Positions 1-10,689 are shown, numbered from the stretch's first letter. The stretch: 64,000 nucleotides of DNA from Plutella xylostella (GCF_932276165.1 NC_063995.1:11532001-11596000), one strand, 5' to 3'. Notes: generated by a model from the letters alone, not told the origin. Numbers and translations: made by a program.

Positions 1-1660
1 CATCAGGTTGTAGGACGGTGATGTCCCACTCAGGAACAGCGCCAGTGTCTAGGCGCTCACCACGAGCGTCGAGGTTTCGGCGCTCGGGAAACGGTGGAGT
101 CAGCGGACGCTGACTCAGCGAGACAGCCGTGGGTTGGCCGTCCATCGGCGGAACGGGTGTGTCTCGCTCAGGTACATTGTCAGGGTTGACATGCATGTGG
201 CGAGCGTCGGGGATTCGGCGCTCGGGAAACGGTGGAGACAGCGGACGCTGACTCAACGAGACAGCCGTGGGTCGGCCGTCAATCGGCGGGACGGGTGCGT
301 CCCACTCAGGAACAGCGGCGGCGTCGTGGCGCTCATAGTGAGCGTCAACGTCACACCGTTGTTGGAAAATGGGCAGAGGTTGACTCACCACATCGGTAAT
401 AGTTGGGCCGTCATTTGGTTGGACGGCCGGGTGTCGTGCCTCGAGCGTGGCGTCAGGACTGACGACCTCGATGTATGTGTCATCATCACAGCGGTTGGAG
501 TTGTGGCACACATACACTGGCACTTTTTTACTTTCACTACACACACTATTACAGGTGGCGGTGGCGGCCCGGTCGGGCGGGTCTCTATCTAGTAGAGACG
601 GAATGGAATGCACAATAACACACTCATTGTCTTGCACTATGTCAACACTCGCAACACATTCATTTAAGGACACTTTTATCACTGTAGCGGCGTTTATGGC
701 TGAGTGTGAAGGGTACTCGTTCCAGGTAGTCAATGGGTGACTCACATGGTTGGCGGCGGTTCGGTCGTCGGCGGGCGGAACAGGTTTCAGGTAGTCTGGG
801 CCTGCGGCGGTTCTACCGTCGGAGGGTGAAACCGGTTCCAGGTAGCCCGTGACTGTGCCGCGGCACACAGGTGACACATAGTCACTCACATGTTCACTTT
901 CATAATCTTCATTTTCACTGATATAGCAGTAAATTTCACTGTCACTACACTGACGAACAGGAAAGGAATGCCGTTGGTCGACGGTATGCACGTAACTGGG
1001 AACGTCACTTTGCTTGATTGGGAGGTCTGCTTCGTAGCAGATCTCATGCTCGGTGTAGCAGGGCTGGGCCTCTAGCTCACTGCAGTGGAGTTGGGCTTCG
1101 TTTTCTCTCTGCCAACATGACAGTGTCTCTCGGGGCAGGGTGGTCTGCCCGCCATGGGACATAGGCGCCGGGATGGCGGCATGTGGATGAGCGTCGAGGC
1201 CTCGACGTTCGGAGAAAGATGAAGTCGGGTGACTCATCGGTACGGCCGTGGCGTGGCCGTATATTGGTTCATCTTCGTAGATTGACTCGCTTTCATAAGC
1301 AAGGCGGCGTTGCATGTGAGCCTCTTCTAGCTCTATCAACTGTTTGTTGATTCGCAACTTAGCTCGCGCAAGCTTGGCGAGCTGCTCTTCAGCCTTCAGC
1401 TGAACCTGGCGGATGCGCAGGGAAATCGAGGATCGCTCTGAGTCGGCGATGGAGGTCCCTCGCGGCTCCGTCTCGCGACCGACTACCATAGGGCGGTAGG
1501 TCGGCGCGTCAGACGGCCCGGCGAGGGGAAATGTGGCCGCGGGCGCGGCGGGGCGGCGCGTGCCGGACGGCAGCGCCGCGGATGCGGTGCCGCGGCGCGC
1601 GCTGGGTAGCGGCGCCGCGGGAAACGGGGTGGCTGACGGCGTGGAGCACGTCAGCAACAT
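1..1660 (-). CDS. Partial BEL/Pao-like Gag (5' part of polyprotein), runs off left edge
   Basis: Reading the minus strand from the ATG at 1660-1658, I find no stop codon down to base 1, giving at least 553 codons. An in-frame TGA lies just upstream of the ATG; a second in-frame ATG is at 1489. The N-terminus is Ala/Pro/Ser-rich. After residue about 75 comes a charged, probably coiled-coil stretch (LRIRQVQLKAEEQLAKLARA and onward). Then follows a long acidic, low-complexity region with internal repeats, two of them sharing RPLxPPFPERR at nucleotides about 50-300. It sits directly downstream of a primer binding site and LTR, the position expected for gag. N-terminal coiled coils of this kind are usual in BEL/Pao Gag proteins. 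No zinc knuckle, protease or polymerase is reached inside the window, so the clade is inferred. Confidence 0.7.
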   Translation of the reverse strand, partial: MLLTCSTPSATPFPAAPLPSARRGTASAALPSGTRRPAAPAATFPLAGPSDAPTYRPMVVGRETEPRGTSIADSERSSISLRIRQVQLKAEEQLAKLARAKLRINKQLIELEEAHMQRRLAYESESIYEDEPIYGHATAVPMSHPTSSFSERRGLDAHPHAAIPAPMSHGGQTTLPRETLSCWQRENEAQLHCSELEAQPCYTEHEICYEADLPIKQSDVPSYVHTVDQRHSFPVRQCSDSEIYCYISENEDYESEHVSDYVSPVCRGTVTGYLEPVSPSDGRTAAGPDYLKPVPPADDRTAANHVSHPLTTWNEYPSHSAINAATVIKVSLNECVASVDIVQDNECVIVHSIPSLLDRDPPDRAATATCNSVCSESKKVPVYVCHNSNRCDDDTYIEVVSPDATLEARHPAVQPNDGPTITDVVSQPLPIFQQRCDVDAHYERHDAAAVPEWDAPVPPIDGRPTAVSLSQRPLSPPFPERRIPDARHMHVNPDNVPERDTPVPPMDGQPTAVSLSQRPLTPPFPERRNLDARGERLDTGAVPEWDITVLQPD

Positions 1661-1699
1661 TGCACAACACTGGTATCACTGATCCGTCAGGAAACGGAT

Positions 1700-1715
1700 C
1701 CGGCTCGAAGGACCA
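1700..1715 (-). other. Primer binding site, tRNA-Tyr type
   Basis: The minus strand reads TGGTCCTTCGAGCCGG four bases after the LTR end. This is the exact complement of the 3' end of insect tRNA-Tyr including CCA (CCGGCTCGAAGGACCA, from memory). It fixes the LTR boundary and the direction of the element, and indicates priming of minus-strand DNA synthesis by tRNA-Tyr. Confidence 0.85.
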
Positions 1716-1975
1716 AAACTGTTGAGGACAGCAAGTGGACTGAGCGGTGAATAAAATACCGTTTCGATTCTACTCTCCTCAACAAGAGGAATTTATTTAC
1801 ACAATCACACGGAACACAAAGGTTAACACAAATACATAAAATCACAGGCGTAAAAGGTTCACTGAAGGACGGGTGTCCATATCACTGTTTGTAATCACTT
1901 TCACTAAGTCACTGTTCTCTATACTGGTGTCACGGGGAGGGCGGGATGCCGGCTCGACCCGTACCGTGGATTCGT

Positions 1976-2380
1976 GAGGGGCTGCGGGGAGCGGCGGTGG
2001 TTACCGGCTCGACCCGCAGCAGCGGCGTCGGGGCCACGGGCGTGGCGTCGGGGCCACGGGCGTCGTGAATGTCAACGACGAGCGACGGGTGTCGCGGCAG
2101 CAGTGACGGGCGTCGCTGCTGGGCCAGACAGGTGTCTGGAGAGGGGCTGCGGGGAGCGGCGGTGGTTACCGGCTCGACTCGCAGCGGGCGTCACGGTGGA
2201 GGCGACGGGCGTCGCGGTAGCAGCGACGGGCGTCGCTGCTGGGCCAGACGGGTGTCTGGAGAGGGGCTGCGGGGAGCGGCGGTGGTTACCGGCTCGACCC
2301 GCAGCGGGCGTCACGGTGGAGGCGACGGGCGTCGCGGTAGCAGCGACGGGCGTCGCTGCTGGGCCAGACGGGTGTCTGGA
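1976..2380. repeat. 120-bp tandem repeats inside the LTR
   Basis: A GC-rich unit beginning GAGGGGCTGCGGGGAGCGGC occurs at 1976, 2141 and 2261. The last two units are a near-exact 120-bp period; the first is longer and diverged. Because 120 is a multiple of three, several frames stay open on both strands, which produces spurious ORFs here. Confidence 0.85.
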
Positions 2381-2645
2381 GTAGCGGATGCTACCTCCCG
2401 CGCGAAGTCTGCTCCCTGGCTCGGACTTCGGCGGGGTGACTCAGGGAATCGAGGATTCGCCTTCGTCGGGGTTCCTTCCTTGCGGTCGGAGTCACGCAAC
2501 CATGTGCGGAAAAGGGGAACGCGGAGGTTCGACCCTTTTGGGTGCCTTCCTTGCGGTCGGCTGAGGTGAGAACTGCTAGCTTGCGCTGAACAGAACTCCG
2601 AGTCGAAGCGAGGCTAAGACTGTCGATACAGGTAAAATGGGCATC

Positions 2646-2718
2646 TATTTATACCCGAGAACAATGGGCCTCCATTGTTCTCGACTCGGGAGAGGCGCGC
2701 TCATTGGTCAAGCGCGCC
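2646..2718 (-). promoter_or_regulatory. LTR promoter: TATA box with two upstream palindromes
   Basis: The minus strand carries TATAAATA at 2653-2646. Directly upstream is a perfect inverted repeat with 12-bp arms (CGAGAACAATGG at 2656-2667, CCATTGTTCTCG at 2672-2683) and a 4-base centre. Next is a second pair, GGCGCGCT (2694-2701) and AGCGCGCC (2711-2718), whose 9-base centre holds a CCAAT box on the minus strand. The layout fits a U3 promoter with dimer-binding sites; transcription would run leftward into gag. Confidence 0.7.
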
Positions 2719-2780
2719 ATGCGTGGGTGCGAGGGAGCGCTGTGCGTGTGAGCAGGATGGATAGCTCGCTGTCCGTAACA

Positions 2781-3606
2781 ATAATATATCTAATATATTA
2801 TGTATACTTATTTAAATTTTCTGTTACGTAAACAAGATTCAGTTTAGCTTTTAGAGGCACTAAGGTTAATAATAATTAATGAGTTCTTAATTAAATTTCA
2901 CTCGACACATAGGGTATAATTTTAGTAGCTCTTTTGTTGAAAATTACAGCTATCTTCTAGTCAAGTTGTTTCACAACCACTTAGTTACTGAATTTTAAAT
3001 GAATTCTAACGTACTATTAAATAGTTAAGTTTAATCAATAGCATGACAAGGTGCCTTGCATACTTTTGGAAATAAATAAATACTAAATAACGAAGCTTGT
3101 TGCTAATTAATTGTAAAGTACATACGTTTTGTGAAATATTATGTACTTTATCAATAAACAAAAACTTCTTAAGATTAGAGAATGGATTTCAGTTATCTGT
3201 TTAATCAAAATAATTCTACATAGGTATATAATTACAGAGCTACTTTATAAAATATATTTTGAATTTCACAAAATCGGGAAAACCTCGGATTAAATCCCAT
3301 AGAAAGTACTATAGAGACCGCTAGTCTTGAAATATTATGAGTCGGACCGGCTCCACTTCGGGCAGGATGATTTATTTATTCACCGTCTGCGCAATAAAGT
3401 ATGCAGCAAGACTGGGGTTATCCGGTGTAAACCAGTTCGTGCCAGTTAATATCTTATGCTTTGGACCGGTAAATGAGCTTAAGCGAAGTGCACTGAGTCT
3501 GGCCAGCCCTATTAGAGGTGGGCTCACGTCAAAAACTCGAGATGAGTTGCCGTGCTGAGAATGCTGATGCTGCAAGGTATGGAGTGGCGTTTGATGGTGT
3601 TATGCC
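2781..3606. other. No gene recognised; AT-rich flank
   Basis: This is ordinary AT-rich sequence right of the LTR. Open frames are short (at most 73 codons, at 3337-3558) and resemble no family I know. Confidence 0.5.
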
Positions 3607-3729
3607 GAGTTGCAGAAAGGAACTTTAAACTGATCTCGACATTAAATCCCAGACTGTCTCTTTCTGTTCGTATACTGTCAAAGCAATGAGGCAAGGTCGT
3701 CGTTAGCGTAAAGTTCCTTTCTGCAACTC
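3607..3729. mobile_element. MITE with perfect 21-bp terminal inverted repeats
   Basis: Arms at 3607-3627 and 3709-3729 are exact inverted copies (core TTGCAGAAAGGAACTTTA) around an 81-bp centre. There is no coding capacity. The compact long-TIR layout is that of a non-autonomous DNA transposon; the core motif is one I associate with abundant lepidopteran repeats. Confidence 0.75.
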
Positions 3730-4894
3730 AACGACAGCAGTAATCAGTCTGTAGATGTTTTTTTACTGTACTAATGAATTTGGAATATAGTAAATAAGAT
3801 TAAAGAATCAATAAAGAAGTCGAAACAATGTGTTTGTTTCAGAATCGTTGCAATTGTTTAAGTTTCCTAAGACCCATTCTGTCGTTAGATTATCCCCTCA
3901 ATTGTTTTATCATTGAAGAAATCGTGAGTTAAAATTATAATATGTATATTCCATCGAAATATCTTCACTTCCCATGCACATCTTTAATTTTAAAATGTAC
4001 AGAAATATTCAAAAGTAGTAGAAAATTTCTTCGATTTTCAATTCATTGTAAGTCTCGACTGAACGCAAGTTTACCAAATTGCGCGCAATATGTGGTAAAA
4101 CTTGTATTGGGGTGAAAATATGTAAATATTTCGAGGTGAAACTTTTTAGCTGAAGGCAAAAACACGAAGATGTGAGAATACTAAAAGTACGCAGAAAATC
4201 ACGTGCTAAGGCTTCGTTATTCTCGCTGATCGCAGATGTTGAAGCAAAAACTTGTGTACAAGAAAAGAGAGACACAACAGAAACTTTTTATTCGTTCCAA
4301 AGATACAAGAAACTGTCGAGGGCTTCTTTTGTTATTTTAATTATTAGTTTTTGTGTTGTTTTTTATCTCCTATGCCATAAGAAGAGCAAGAAAAGTTTGA
4401 AGCTATTGTTAGTTCATCTGGTACCATAACGAGCACACCAAATTGAATGAATTTTATGTATATGTATGTATGTATGTATATTATATATCTATTAGTAGTA
4501 TCTAAAGATAATTATAATATCATTGACGTATTTATTAACAAAAAAAAATCGGTGAAGCAAAGTTTTTGTCTGTTTTGATAACAACTTGTAAATACACATA
4601 CATCACAATGATACATACGTAGGTACGTAACATGTTCAAGGCACCTAAAAACACTGACAATATAACTAGTCAGCAAACAAAATTATAAACTTACATAGGA
4701 TAAGTTATTCTCTATTGTCGCAGAGGTCTCGGGGGGTTACCACATGAAAGTTTGCAATTACTTGACACAACTGGGTTTCATGACTACAACTGTTTACAGT
4801 AATACGTGTATGTCTGCAAAGTTTTTGCTATCATTCATCTAGAATCCAGCCACGAAGAAGTAAAAGAACGAAATAAAAGCTAGCTGTCTGGTGT

Positions 4895-4994
4895 CATTTT
4901 AAAAGTGAATTGGTTTTTCAACCAGTGCCTAGAAACGAGGTATTGGCTATACCGTATAGCACACCTCGTTTCTGGCCACTAGTACTTTTAAATG
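4895..4994. repeat. Interrupted hairpin, MITE-like
   Basis: Outer arms CATTTTAAAAGT (4895-4906) and ACTTTTAAATG (4984-4994) enclose inner arms CCAGTG..AGAAACGAGGT (4922-4941) and ACCTCGTTTCT..CCACT (4963-4980). The pairing is imperfect, with small loops. It may be a decayed MITE. Confidence 0.5.
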
Positions 4995-5840
4995 TAAATG
5001 TCTGTTTTGTGTTTACGTGTACAAGTATCGAACGAGAGAGTATTTCAATATTGAAGAGTTGGACCAATTATGTCAGTTGCTCAGTATTTCAGGTTCATTG
5101 ACCTGCTTATACATGAGTCATTAATAACATTCCACCCTGTATCCTTATACAGGGTACACTTGATATGTCACTCTTGGAGGCTCCCGCCATGCACCGTGAC
5201 CTAAAAAGCGAAGGCGTTCGTGTGAGTAAATGATAGGTTGTAAAGGAAACAAATAGGAGCTTTAAACCTACTTTGTCTCTCGTCGTAAAGTTGGCTCTTC
5301 GTGCGAGGCCTATAAAATACTTCCTCCAGTAACGTTTTGTTTATATTGTTGCCTCGACTGTTAATTGAATGTGTGTCTTATTTCAAAACGTAGGTATAGG
5401 CAATTCGTGAATTTTATTTGTTGTGTTTAAAAAAATATTGGTATTTTTCTATTTATGATTTTACCTGGTAAATAGGTATATTTATAAAATTTTGACTTTA
5501 CATTAGGTAGGTAAGTAGGTAGTAGATGCTATAGTTTATTTGATTCATCGGCATGAAAAAAAATTAAACCACCTTTGTTTTATTTGTACTATCAAAAAAC
5601 ATTCCAATACGTCCTAAGCTCCTAAGCTATTGCAGTTTTGAAGTTCATACAATTTTTCACTCGAGACATCCTACCATTTATTATTCACGGTTGAAATTCT
5701 ATAGCCATTCATCTTTGTTGAACATACAACTATTGTGTTTGTACTTGTTTTAGTCCCAAGTCTATCGGAACAAATTTTAATACTCTCGGAAACGTACTTT
5801 CATTTTAATATATAATATATTATGTATGATTATTCATATA

Positions 5841-6170
5841 CACTCGCGAGTAATGAAAAAGTTCCACTCACAAAATGCCGACATCCAACGACCCCAATTT
5901 TTTCAAACATTTTATTCAAAATTTTAACATAATATTACCGTTTGATGTAGGTAATATCTTTATGCTCTGTTGAGAACATTTACTCAAATGTTGTAGGCGT
6001 CACAAAGCTAGCCTTTTCCGTTCAGGAGTAATTTGGTGCTTTTCTAAGTGGAACCTTTTCATTTCCCGTCAGTGTATTTAACGTTATTAATTGGTATTTT
6101 TCTGATAAGCTGTTAATTTAGGAGTAATTTGGTGCTATAGTCACTGGAACATTTTCATTACTCGTGAGTG
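5841..6170. mobile_element. MITE family 1, copy A (TA-flanked, duplicated right end)
   Basis: The left TIR is CACTCGCGAGTAATGAAAAA and the right end is its inverted complement (TTTTCATTACTCGTGAGTG), flanked by TA on both sides. This suggests mariner/Tc1 mobilisation. The right terminal segment is present twice: an inner copy ends near 6075 and the outer at 6170. Further copies in the window lie at 13296, 13913, 30221, 34740, 41720 and 49379. No coding capacity. Confidence 0.75.
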
Positions 6171-6327
6171 TAAGAACAGGGCTAGTGTCTGATTACCTGG
6201 ATGCTCGCCAGGTCTGATTGCGGGAGTTAAGTTATCTACAAGAACATTAAATGGTAACTTTTTATTCAGTTTATAATATCTTTCTTTTACTTTCAATTAA
6301 TTTAGATAAAACATTTACTGTACTATC

Positions 6328-6447
6328 ACCAAAAAAACTTTAAACACCGTTTAACAAGTGTTTAAAACGAAATTTGACAGTTTTTGTTAGCGTTTGACAG
6401 CGCGAAAAACCTGTTAAATACTGTCTAAGTTTTTGTGGTAAGGCCCT
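6328..6447. mobile_element. Possible MITE with imperfect TIRs
   Basis: TATCACCAAAAAAACTTTAA at the left pairs imperfectly with TTAGACAGTATT..TTTTTGTGGTAAGGCCC read inverted at the right. The spacing is MITE-sized. The family assignment is tentative. Confidence 0.4.
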
Positions 6448-6449
6448 TA

Positions 6450-7390
6450 ATATTTTTGTCTAATTAAAAAATTTGCTACAAAAAATATATCCTTAAAGAA
6501 GATTGCCATAATCACTTTACAGTGCCTTCTGGCAGTAAGAAAAAGAGGATAAACTTGTTTAATATTAACCGTTTTACATATAATTCGGAAGCTCATCTGG
6601 CAAAGCCAAGGGCGGGTTTAAATATTAAAATTTAATTTGCATTAAGCTGCGGTCAAGAGGCTGCCCGCGCCGCGTTTTGCTGGGACCTTGTAAATTACTT
6701 ATGATTTGCGGCATTTTAAATAATGAAGATTATTCTAATGCCGTTTAATTAATTGCATGTATCCACTGACATTTATGTAAAGTAATGTAAACGAATGAAT
6801 AAACTATGAATTATTAAATTATTTTATTACCTACTATTTGTGAGTGTGTGTGAATGGATGTATGATTTCTAGAGTGCGCATGGTGGAATACTATGTTGTA
6901 TTGTTAAAGGCGAAAAAAAATCGAAATCGAAAAAAACCCTTAATATTTCTTTAAAATTCTCTTTTTTTATTATGTTGTATACCTTGCCTTCTTTTTAAAA
7001 ATACTTCAAGATTTTAAAAAATATATATTTTAAACAAACGATGAAGAACGAAGGTTTGCGTATAAAACAAATACATGGCAAATACAAATACAAACATAAT
7101 TGTATGATCTCAAGGCAGGGCGGCCTACCTGCAGAATCGCCGCTTTGACAAGTGGTACCCGAGGGAAATACACACGCTAACTCGAAAATTGAATTCTAAA
7201 GTAACCCGCCCGTTATCATTTTGATGGCAATCGTTTTGAATATTTAACGCGAAGCTTGTATGGCGCAGTGTGATTTCCATAACATCAACTTTTTGGTACA
7301 TAATATTATGTTAATGTTTTCTTACTACCAAAAGAGATAGTGCGTTACAATCGTAAGTTTTGAGTGTCTGTACTGTAAAAACTATTGAAT
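6450..7390. other. No gene recognised
   Basis: AT-rich sequence without convincing coding or structural signal. Confidence 0.5.
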
Positions 7391-7592
7391 ACTAGCTGTT
7401 CCCGCGTGCATCGCTTAAAAAGTTTGACCGTGGGAATTCCGGGATAAAAAGTAGCATATATTCTTTCCCAGGGTCTAGACTGTATGTATACCAAATTTCA
7501 TTCAAATCCGTTTAGTAGTTTTGGCGTGAAAGAGTAACAGATAGACAGACATACAGACACAGTTACTTTCGCATTTATAATATTAGCTAGGA
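7391..7592 (+). repeat. Abundant lepidopteran repeat (CTAGCTGTTCCCGCG ... GCGAAAGTAAC class)
   Basis: The stretch runs from CTAGCTGTTCCCGCGTGC through CCGGGATAAAAAGTAGC and GTTTTGGCGTGAAAGAGTAAC to TTTCGCATTTATAATATTAG. I recognise this interspersed repeat from many moth genomes. Related copies are at about 15690-16065 (inverted) and 46204-46565. The transposon class is not evident from sequence alone. Confidence 0.75.
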
Positions 7593-7599
7593 TACATAC

Positions 7600-8900
7600 A
7601 GAGTGTCCTACGGTGACGCCATTTGCAAACATTTTCTACCATAGCGCTCAAACAATCTGTCCTCATGTTTCCTAACAGGTAATTTAAAGATTACTTAGCG
7701 CCGACCCTACAGCTACCTACATGATGGGTTTAAAGGAAATCGGGTGTTTTTGCCGCGCTTTTGTGAAGAATATTAAATCTGGTTGGTAAGACTATGATTT
7801 AAAAGTATTTTGGTTTATGTTAGCGACTTTTCAAAAAGCGGGGTGAATTGCCATACAAAATGTCCAATGTCCTTTAATTAAAAATGAAGACTTGTATTGT
7901 TGTCAATGATTATGACTGAATATTCAATCATTAATTTCTTCACTACTCTTCCTTTTAATCGATCGCTGTTCTAACCTGAATCGTGTTCGAAATAAACGAA
8001 ACATATGTTTTCTTCGAAAAAATATCTTTATAGGTATTTTTTAAACCTTTTGTTAGTCGGAAAAGGAAAGCTTAGGAAGACTAAACATAAGATCAGCTGG
8101 TTTGAAAGCAAACACAAATATTTGTTCCTCGTTAGATCCGGTTTTAAGGGAAAGCCCACAGTATACAAGCAACGTTGTAGTCGGCGATCGTTGCTAACAA
8201 ACACTTGGGGCCTTGAGGGTTACTCTACATTGAAAAAAAATATATACCTGCATTAAATGAAAGCTTTCATACAATGTACACGTTAATAGTAACGGGACGT
8301 AGTAGTTTGCACAGCAGCGCTTCGATAATATCTTTTTCGTAAGCTAGAATGATCTCGCTTTTTCTTCTACCCTTTGTGGAACTAAGTACTGGACAGTCTA
8401 TTGTAGCAAACCGGTGGTGTCAATGTCTATACGTTGTTTGTCGCACTAGTCTCAAGTTATTTGGCTAATACGAGTATCCTATTTTGAAACGTTTATCTTT
8501 TTGGGAACGCAGCGTTAGAATAATTAAGAGACATGTCGAAACTTCTTAGACGGTAATAAATTTTTTCTTCTACACCGGTCTACGACATTTGACTAGAGTA
8601 TGCCTTCAAGTCTTCTCTCAAATTCATAGACAGTATTTTAAATTAACAGCAAGCTTAAAATTGTCATTGAAACACAAATTTCGACTCTTTACGTCTGTCA
8701 AAAAGATGAAATTCGTATATGACAACATCAATTTTAAACCTATTGTAAAGTGTCAAAAAGCTCTATGAATTTAACGGTTAATGTTTGCGTTAGCCGACAG
8801 AATCAGCCCAAAGCTTTGGACTTTGATGAGATTGTGAGTAAATTCCTTAAAAAAACATTTAATTTTTTAAAATCCTAATTTAGTAATCTATCCGTCGTGC
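7600..8900. other. No gene recognised
   Basis: The longest frame is 83 codons (8005-8256), basic and without recognisable motif. No repeat family was recognised. Confidence 0.45.
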
Positions 8901-8907
8901 ACAGAAC

Positions 8908-9370
8908 ATGATCAGCGCTGTCCCCGGCAGGGGGCGCGGCGCATTTACATTCAACATCCGCTTCCGGGTATCTACCGCTAATAAATTGAGACTAGGACCC
9001 CACTGTACCCTAGCCTTTAGAAGGTACAGTGCGGTTCAAAGTCAAACCACAGAAGACAAACTAACAAAACGCCTATTCGTTCTTTCAATAATTGACAGGT
9101 TGTTTAGTGTGACGAAGCACAAAAGTGAAATTGCAGCCAACTTCAGGAATTATCAAGTTGTTAGGACTGAACTGCTGTACCCGTATCATCACGACCCATT
9201 ACTTCCCCACTGCTGGGGCACGGGTCTCCTTCCAATGAAGAAAAGGTTTAGGCCTAGTCCACCACGCTGGCCAAGTGTGGGTTGGTGGAACACGTATAGT
9301 AACACTGTATTGTATAACATTGACATCACCGAAGATTAACTGGTGATGTTTTTATGTGCAATAAAGACTT
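8908..9370 (+). repeat. Repeat-derived open frame followed by AATAAA
   Basis: A 143-codon frame (8908-9339) ends over a repeat at about 9181-9300 (CCCCACTGCTGGGGCACGGG ... CCACGCTGGCCAAGTG), a motif string common in lepidopteran repeats. The same segment recurs inverted at 10690-10770. AATAAAG follows at about 9360. The frame most likely exists because of the repeat and is not a host gene. Confidence 0.5.
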
Positions 9371-9999
9371 TATAATAACAATAACATTGGGCAAGTTGGG
9401 CAGTTTTTATAACTGTATTCTTTGGCATTATTTTTATTTATTAGTCGGACTGTTTTAATAGTTTTAGATATAATCAAACACTAACTGGATTACTTATACA
9501 TATAAATAAAAGTAAAGTACATTTACTGCATGTACTTTCACCCCCAGTCAAAGTTCACTTGGGCCACCTACGCTTTTCCACCTACATATTCTGGAATCAA
9601 TTTACAATAATTTAATTTATGGTAAATATAATAAATTTACGAATAATTTAATTTATGGTTAAATAAATAGTAACTTATTTAACAAGGTCGTTCTTCCATA
9701 ATAAATACCGATAAACATTTTAAGTAAATTTTCTTAAATATGATAGCAGGTCTCCAGCTGTACCTCCACTATACAGCAGCAGTCGGAAATGAATTTCAAG
9801 TTCTGGCGAATGCGGGCGTTATGCTGGAACAATTTACTACTTCTGAACACTTAAATTTAGAGCTTTTTCTAAAAAGCGTGACTAGCATTTTCATTTAGTT
9901 TAAAATATTTAAAAGTTATAGGTAGCTGTTTTATACATGAGAGCAGACTGCTATAGATCTAATGACGTGCCCACTTCCCAGATAAGGAATCCTGTGCGT

Positions 10000-10066
10000 C
10001 GATTATAAGATTTTCGAACCTCCGCGCTCCGTTTCCGTTGCGTATCGTCAACTGTCACTGTCAAAA
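10000..10066. repeat. Short repeat shared with 15871-15931 (inverted)
   Basis: CGATTATAAGATTTTCGAAC through GCGTATCGTCAACTGTCACTG matches, as reverse complement, the segment at 15871-15931 with few differences. There it sits inside another repeat. Confidence 0.7.
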
Positions 10067-10411
10067 TGTAAGGCAAAATTATTAGTCCCAAAAGTGACTA
10101 CGTTGACGCTGTTCTTTTTCCATATATGTCTGTATAGTATGGAAAATAGCATCAAATAGCCACGTTAGGCCCTCTGTACTGCTACTCTTGATACGCAAGA
10201 CGGTTATTCATATTGCGTTAATATTGTGCTCGAGTCAGAACCAATTTCAATTTAGATTTGGTACTCTTGACGTCTATTTAGTTACAATTCGGTTTCACTT
10301 AAAACTTGGTTACGATTGTTTGAAACTTTTTTTACGACTTTGTGAAAGAATGAATTAAAAGGAAAAAATAACAAAAACTGTCGTGAATAGTGTCAAGTTG
10401 ACACTATCGAA

Positions 10412-10683
10412 GCGTCTGTAGTCGAGCGGGCTTCAGTGATCGTAACTGATCACTGAGGTTAAGCAACAACTGGCACGGTCAGCCATTGGATGGGTGACCA
10501 ATTTCAAGTGGTTCTTTTGTGGACGCTTCCGTGCTTCGGACGGCACGTTAAGCCGTGGGGCCCGGTTGCTGCTTCGGCAGCAGTCCTTAATCCTAGTCAG
10601 AGGCATGTACTGTATTTTATTTATGTAGCCGTGATGTATGTAACAAGTGTATCATTTGTTGGTCTTCAAATAAATAAATAAAC
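10412..10683 (+). mobile_element. SINE with 5S-rRNA-like head
   Basis: The segment TGATCACTGAGGTTAAGCAA ... GGATGGGTGACC (about 10445-10500) aligns with the middle of 5S rRNA (GATCACCGAAATTAAGCAGC ... AGATGGGGGACC), which carries the internal pol III promoter. The body continues CGTGCTTCGGACGGCACG and CCGTGGGGCCCGG. It ends in an A-rich (AAAT)n tail at 10668-10683. This is the structure of a SINE3-class element. A functional 5S gene is excluded because the 5' and 3' thirds do not match. Confidence 0.75.
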
Positions 10684-10689
10684 TCTTTC

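Larger units (their letters stand above)
1720..2780 (-). mobile_element. 5' LTR of BEL/Pao-like retrotransposon
   Basis: On the minus strand the LTR opens TGTTACGGAC and closes GTCCTCAACA, so it has the canonical TG...CA ends and short imperfect inverted termini. The PBS follows at once. It contains a TATA box (2646-2653) and an AATAAA signal (1792-1797). Length is 1061 bp. The matching 3' LTR lies outside the window, so the target duplication and age cannot be read. It is clearly more GC-rich than the AT-rich flank that starts at 2781. Confidence 0.85.

Noticed and set aside
134..1075. Plus-strand frames of 60-150 codons
   Set aside because: They lie antisense to the continuous minus-strand Gag-like frame, which runs unbroken for the whole stretch.
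1974..2569. Plus-strand Arg/Gly-rich and minus-strand Pro-rich open frames of 60-170 codons
   Set aside because: They come from 120-bp (40-codon) tandem repeats inside an LTR, which keep several frames open on both strands; no start context or family match.
10412..10530. Functional 5S rRNA gene
   Set aside because: Only the central third matches; the ends diverge and an A-rich SINE tail follows.
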